The notes under the pieces are model-generated. The model did not search any database and was not told the DNA's origin. It saw nothing but the letters and a program-made list of their open reading frames with translations. 64,000 nucleotides of DNA from JADLHS01 sp964561105 (lineage in GTDB: Bacteria > Verrucomicrobiota > Verrucomicrobiia > Limisphaerales > JADLHS01): assembly GCA_964561105.1 (NCBI GenBank), contig CAZLOH010000021.1:23317-87316 (forward strand), in the 5' to 3' direction. Shown here piece by piece: positions 61,465 to 64,000 of the stretch (position 1 is the first letter of the stretch; each line of letters begins with the position of its first letter). Made by a program: the position numbers and the translations under genes.

Positions 61465-62141
61465 GTTCGCCAGGTAAGACGTACCGCTTAACAGTGCCCA
61501 AGGATGCTCACGGTCAGCCGATCCGACTATTCAAGGCCCGAGTAGAGAACAATGCCGCAAAAGCAGTTGATCAACTCACTGGAATTTGCGCCGGCATTCT
61601 TGCTGATGGCGTTGTTAATCCCAAAGAGGCTGAGTACTTTTCAGCCTGGGTTCAAAAATATACCCCGCTCGAACCGGTCTGGCCGTTTACTGATGTGTTG
61701 AAGCGGGTGGAGCAAATTTTTGCCGATGGCCGAGTAAGCGAAGAAGAATGTGCAGAGTTGCGCGGAGTGATGGAAGCGTTGTGTGGCTACACAAACGAAG
61801 CCAAACCAGAGGAAACGTATTCAACCAGCCTTCCGCTCAATGATCCGCTTCCCGAGCCAGTGGTCTTTCCGGAAAAGGTGTTCAACATCACTGGAAAGTT
61901 CGCCTTTGGCACCAGAGCTAAAGTTGCTGAGGCAATCAACGGTGCTGGTGGAAAAGCGCTGGATTCCACGCCTACACGCGAATCCAACTACCTAATCATC
62001 GGTCTATTCGCGAGCCGGGATTGGATCCATACGAGTCACGGTCGCAAGATCGAGCGTGCGGTAGAGTTGCGAGATTCCGGCTCAGGGATTGCAATTATCT
62101 CCGAAGCGCATTGGAAGAAGTTTCTTGTGCGAAATGCTTAA
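61461..62141 (+). CDS. BRCT-domain protein coupled to ligA
   Basis: 226 residues. The N-terminal part (about 30-120) is a helical domain (NNAAKAVDQLTGICAGILAD, FTDVLKRVEQIFADGRVSEE, CAELRGVMEALCGY). The C-terminal BRCT domain spans about 135-222 (EKVFNITGKFAFGTRAKVAE, AINGAGGKALDSTPTRESNY, LIIG). BRCT modules bind phosphopeptides or DNA ends. The start overlaps the ligA stop by 4 bases (ATGA), so both proteins are translated together. The composition matches the AT-richer 3' part of ligA. Confidence 0.85.
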   Translation: MSSPGKTYRLTVPKDAHGQPIRLFKARVENNAAKAVDQLTGICAGILADGVVNPKEAEYFSAWVQKYTPLEPVWPFTDVLKRVEQIFADGRVSEEECAELRGVMEALCGYTNEAKPEETYSTSLPLNDPLPEPVVFPEKVFNITGKFAFGTRAKVAEAINGAGGKALDSTPTRESNYLIIGLFASRDWIHTSHGRKIERAVELRDSGSGIAIISEAHWKKFLVRNA

Positions 62142-62811
62142 ATCGCTTTCCAGGGCTTTTGCCGGATGGTTCGCCGCAAATGTGGAGTTGCATCCGGCAC
62201 AAACGTGTCCGGAGTGCGGTTCGCAATTGGCGCGAGACGCGGCTGGGTGGGACGAGAGTCCTCGCGAGCCTTTGGGAGAAAACCAAGCCGGCTCGCCGGG
62301 AGTTTCGCCCCACCAACTGGGCGACTGGCATTGTCCGAATCCGGATTGCCCGCCGCAGGTGTTGAAGCGGCTGGCGCACTGGGCGTCGCCGGAAGCGATG
62401 GACATTCAGGGTTGCGACGTCGCGTTGGTGGAGCAACTCGTGAAACGCGGTCTGGTGCGGGATGCGGCCGAATTTTACCGGTTGAGGTTGAATGAAATTG
62501 CGTCGCTGGATGGCGTGACGAAGGAGCAGGCGCAGCAACTCTTCGACGCCATCACCGCCAGCCTGAAGCGCGAGGCGTGGCGCGTGTTGTTTGGGTTGGG
62601 GATTCCCAACCTTGGGGCGACGGAGGCACAGACGCTCTGCAAACATTTCAAATCCTTGGACGCCTTGTTTGCGACCGGGCGCGAGCGATTGGCCAGGCTC
62701 GAGGGTGTCACGGAAACCACCGCGGGCCGGCTGACACACTGGTTCGACGATCCGGTGAATCGCAAGCTGGTGCGGCGGCTGGAGAAAGCCGGGGTGAACT
62801 TCAATTGCTGA
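62134..62811 (+). CDS. stand-alone ligase-like zinc-finger and helix-hairpin-helix protein
   Basis: 225 residues. It corresponds to the middle of LigA only: zinc-finger cysteines (TCPECGSQL, then WHCPNPDCPPQ), followed by the four HhH-type helices (AMDIQGCDVALVEQLVKRGL, VLFGLGIPNLGATEAQTLCK, RLEGVTETTAGRLTHWFDDP). It ends without a BRCT domain, and there is no adenylation or OB domain, so it cannot ligate. It differs strongly from the same region of ligA, so it is a paralogue or remnant of a second ligase rather than a recent copy. It is GC-rich again, unlike the gene before it. It overlaps the BRCT gene by 8 bases. It may bind nicked DNA. Confidence 0.8.
   Translation: MLKSLSRAFAGWFAANVELHPAQTCPECGSQLARDAAGWDESPREPLGENQAGSPGVSPHQLGDWHCPNPDCPPQVLKRLAHWASPEAMDIQGCDVALVEQLVKRGLVRDAAEFYRLRLNEIASLDGVTKEQAQQLFDAITASLKREAWRVLFGLGIPNLGATEAQTLCKHFKSLDALFATGRERLARLEGVTETTAGRLTHWFDDPVNRKLVRRLEKAGVNFNC
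62246..62314. repeat. palindromic insertion inside the ligase-like zinc finger
   Basis: Two 25-base arms in inverted orientation (62246-62270 and 62290-62314) of the ggtggggcga family, differing at several positions. They encode about 23 residues between the two cysteine pairs (WDESPREPLGENQAGSPGV), at the position matching the insertion in ligA. Confidence 0.8.
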
Positions 62812-62964
62812 GGCGGATGACTGTGTTCAGGGGAGCAGTCGCCGCCAGTCAGGGAATCGAAGATTAGGGGTTGATCTGCTGCGGCTGGTACTGCGCATGT
62901 AACTACGCTTGCATGTCGGACTCGTCACCGATAATCAGCGACTCCACAAGGACGCTTGAGTGGG

Positions 62965-63032
62965 CGGGCCTTCGGCATATTCCAGCCGCGCTTGAGTCAT
63001 TGAACTCCTGCGAAGATTGAGCCGAAGGCCCG
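62965..63032. repeat. inverted repeat with 12-base arms
   Basis: cgggccttcggc (62965-62976) and gccgaaggcccg (63021-63032) with 44 bases between. Possibly a REP pair or the ends of a lost small element. Confidence 0.6.
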
Positions 63033-63712
63033 ACACGCCGTCAGATCGTCAGCCTCGGCAATCCCCGCCGCACCCAGGACGACACGATCGCCGCCGCCAG
63101 CCACCTGATTTCGTGTGGCCTACTTGCGGCCCTTACGCCGGCAACCGTCTGACACTCAGCCCCAGCGTTGTCTCTCGTGCGAAAGTCGGTCTAAACCTGT
63201 GGGCGACCACGGAGCGCCGACGCGACGCCGATTTGGAAATCGGCGGTACCGCCGGTATTAGACCTGCGCAACGGACCCTTCGCGGCAGACAAAGGGGAGT
63301 CCGAAATTCTACAACATTGAAGGCAAGGGAATGGACGGCAAAGGAATGAAGGCGGCGGGATTCGTTTCCCAATTCCCTTGCCGATTATTCCGTTGCCGCT
63401 TTCCGCCGGGCCGTGCTGCCTGTCCGCGAAGGCTTGGAGCCAATGAGCGACTCGGACGGAGCGCCGTGCAGAGTCGCAGACTGGACGTGCCGGTCCCCGC
63501 AGCGAAGACGCAGCAGGGAATGCTGACACTACGCCGCGTGAGGGCACGCGGCCTACACGCCTCGCGCGCCTGGGTCCTGAAGGCCGGGTTCCCCAACCCG
63601 GCGTTTCGACTGTCAAGTGTTCGGGCTAGCCGCTCAACAGCTCGGAGGAAAGCGTCTAAGAAGAGGAAGGTGCTGGCACACGGCCACCAGATGCGTCAAC
63701 GCCATTGGGTGA

Positions 63713-63802
63713 AGACTCTGCCTTCGGGAGTTTTGCTGGGTGGTTGAGGCGGTGAACTTCGACGAGCTTCTGGACGTTGATGTGGGTGTAAATCTCGGCG
63801 CG
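63713..63802 (-). pseudogene. possible C-terminal fragment of a tyrosine recombinase
   Basis: About 30 codons on the minus strand read AEIYTHINVQKLVEVHRLNH then PA. This resembles the end of many XerC-like integrases (T.IYTHV....L..VH...HP), where the Tyr of IYT is the nucleophile. The preceding codons show no integrase similarity, so at most a remnant is present. Confidence 0.35.
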
Positions 63803-64000
63803 AGGGCCGGGAGAGACATTCAAACTAAAAAGCCTCTCGTCTCTCCCGGACAGCGTGACGAACACGGCCACGGGCAGACTGACTTTGTCTTTGCGAGCAG
63901 GCCCGCGACGGCGGGACGGCTGGCCTTGGATTCTCGCAGCGGGCATGACGGCGCGGGGCGGCGAGCGGGCGGGGATCAGTGGCATTGTCCCGGAAGTCCC

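Larger units (their letters stand above)
62812..64000. other. 1.2-kb region without genes, rich in palindromes
   Basis: No convincing coding sequence apart from a possible integrase fragment (63713-63802). Palindromes include 62965-63032 (12-base arms), 63227-63244 (gccgattt/aaatcggc), 63241-63254, 63533-63552 (gccgcgtg/cacgcggc), and 63584-63601. There is also an 11-base inverted pair ccgggagagac/gtctctcccgg near 63808-63850. The open frames are low-complexity readings of these repeats. Confidence 0.65.

Noticed and set aside
63331..63747. 138-codon plus-strand frame near the window end
   Set aside because: Runs through several palindromes, low complexity, no domain.

Overview
The window is about 64 kb of high-GC bacterial chromosome packed with genes on both strands. 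I infer a Gram-negative member of the PVC group, most likely Verrucomicrobiota (Pedosphaera/Limisphaera-like). The reasons are the mix of secretin, RHS/YD-repeat proteins, a DUF6797-type cytochrome c/beta-propeller protein, a Tat-exported Gfo/Idh/MocA oxidoreductase, CusF-SCO fusions, and many dispersed palindromes. No rRNA gene is present and I saw no tRNA or CRISPR array, so the placement is an inference.

Layout. 1-4342: tail of an unknown gene, a short secretin, a histidine kinase, a CusF-SCO copper lipoprotein, and a divergent DtxR/MntR regulator. 4353-9741: accessory block with a 5'-truncated RHS core plus tip, two orphan RHS tips with candidate immunity genes, repeated joining sequences, and a Tn5/IS4-type transposase remnant. 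9875-26595: cytochrome/propeller protein, TPR proteins, class V aminotransferase, YraN, MnmC-like methyltransferase, TM2 protein, YjbQ, MFS exporter, and the ftsY-PHP-nusB group. 26848-33466: FecR protein with a CHASE2 cyclase, then coaD-yceD-rpmF-plsX-fabH. 33474-40456 (minus strand): rhomboid, GNAT, FMN reductase, truncated haemoglobin, a nucleotidyltransferase pair, and alaS. 40457-41901: repeat-filled gap. 41902-57772: pyrR-pyrB, ABC permease, three SPFH (HflK/HflC) genes, a metal P-type ATPase, a Doc-type toxin-antitoxin pair, an ABC ATPase/permease/TPR set, and the Tat oxidoreductase. 58010-62811: methyltransferase, ligA, a BRCT protein, and a separate ligase-like zinc-finger/HhH protein. 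62812-64000: mostly palindromic repeats.

The most unusual signal is dispersed palindromes (REP/REPIN-like) that have entered essential genes in frame. alaS carries an internal REP-associated tyrosine transposase (RAYT) domain of about 150 residues. It lies between perfect 23-bp inverted repeats (38763-38785 and 39357-39379), and alaS has two more palindromic insertions. ligA and its zinc-finger/HhH neighbour each carry a palindromic insertion at the same place, between the two cysteine pairs of the zinc finger. Related palindromes sit in intergenic gaps. The first bases of the alaS repeat arms match the head motif of the intergenic REPINs at 41042-41111 and 41427-41485. The RHS tip array is the second region of interest.
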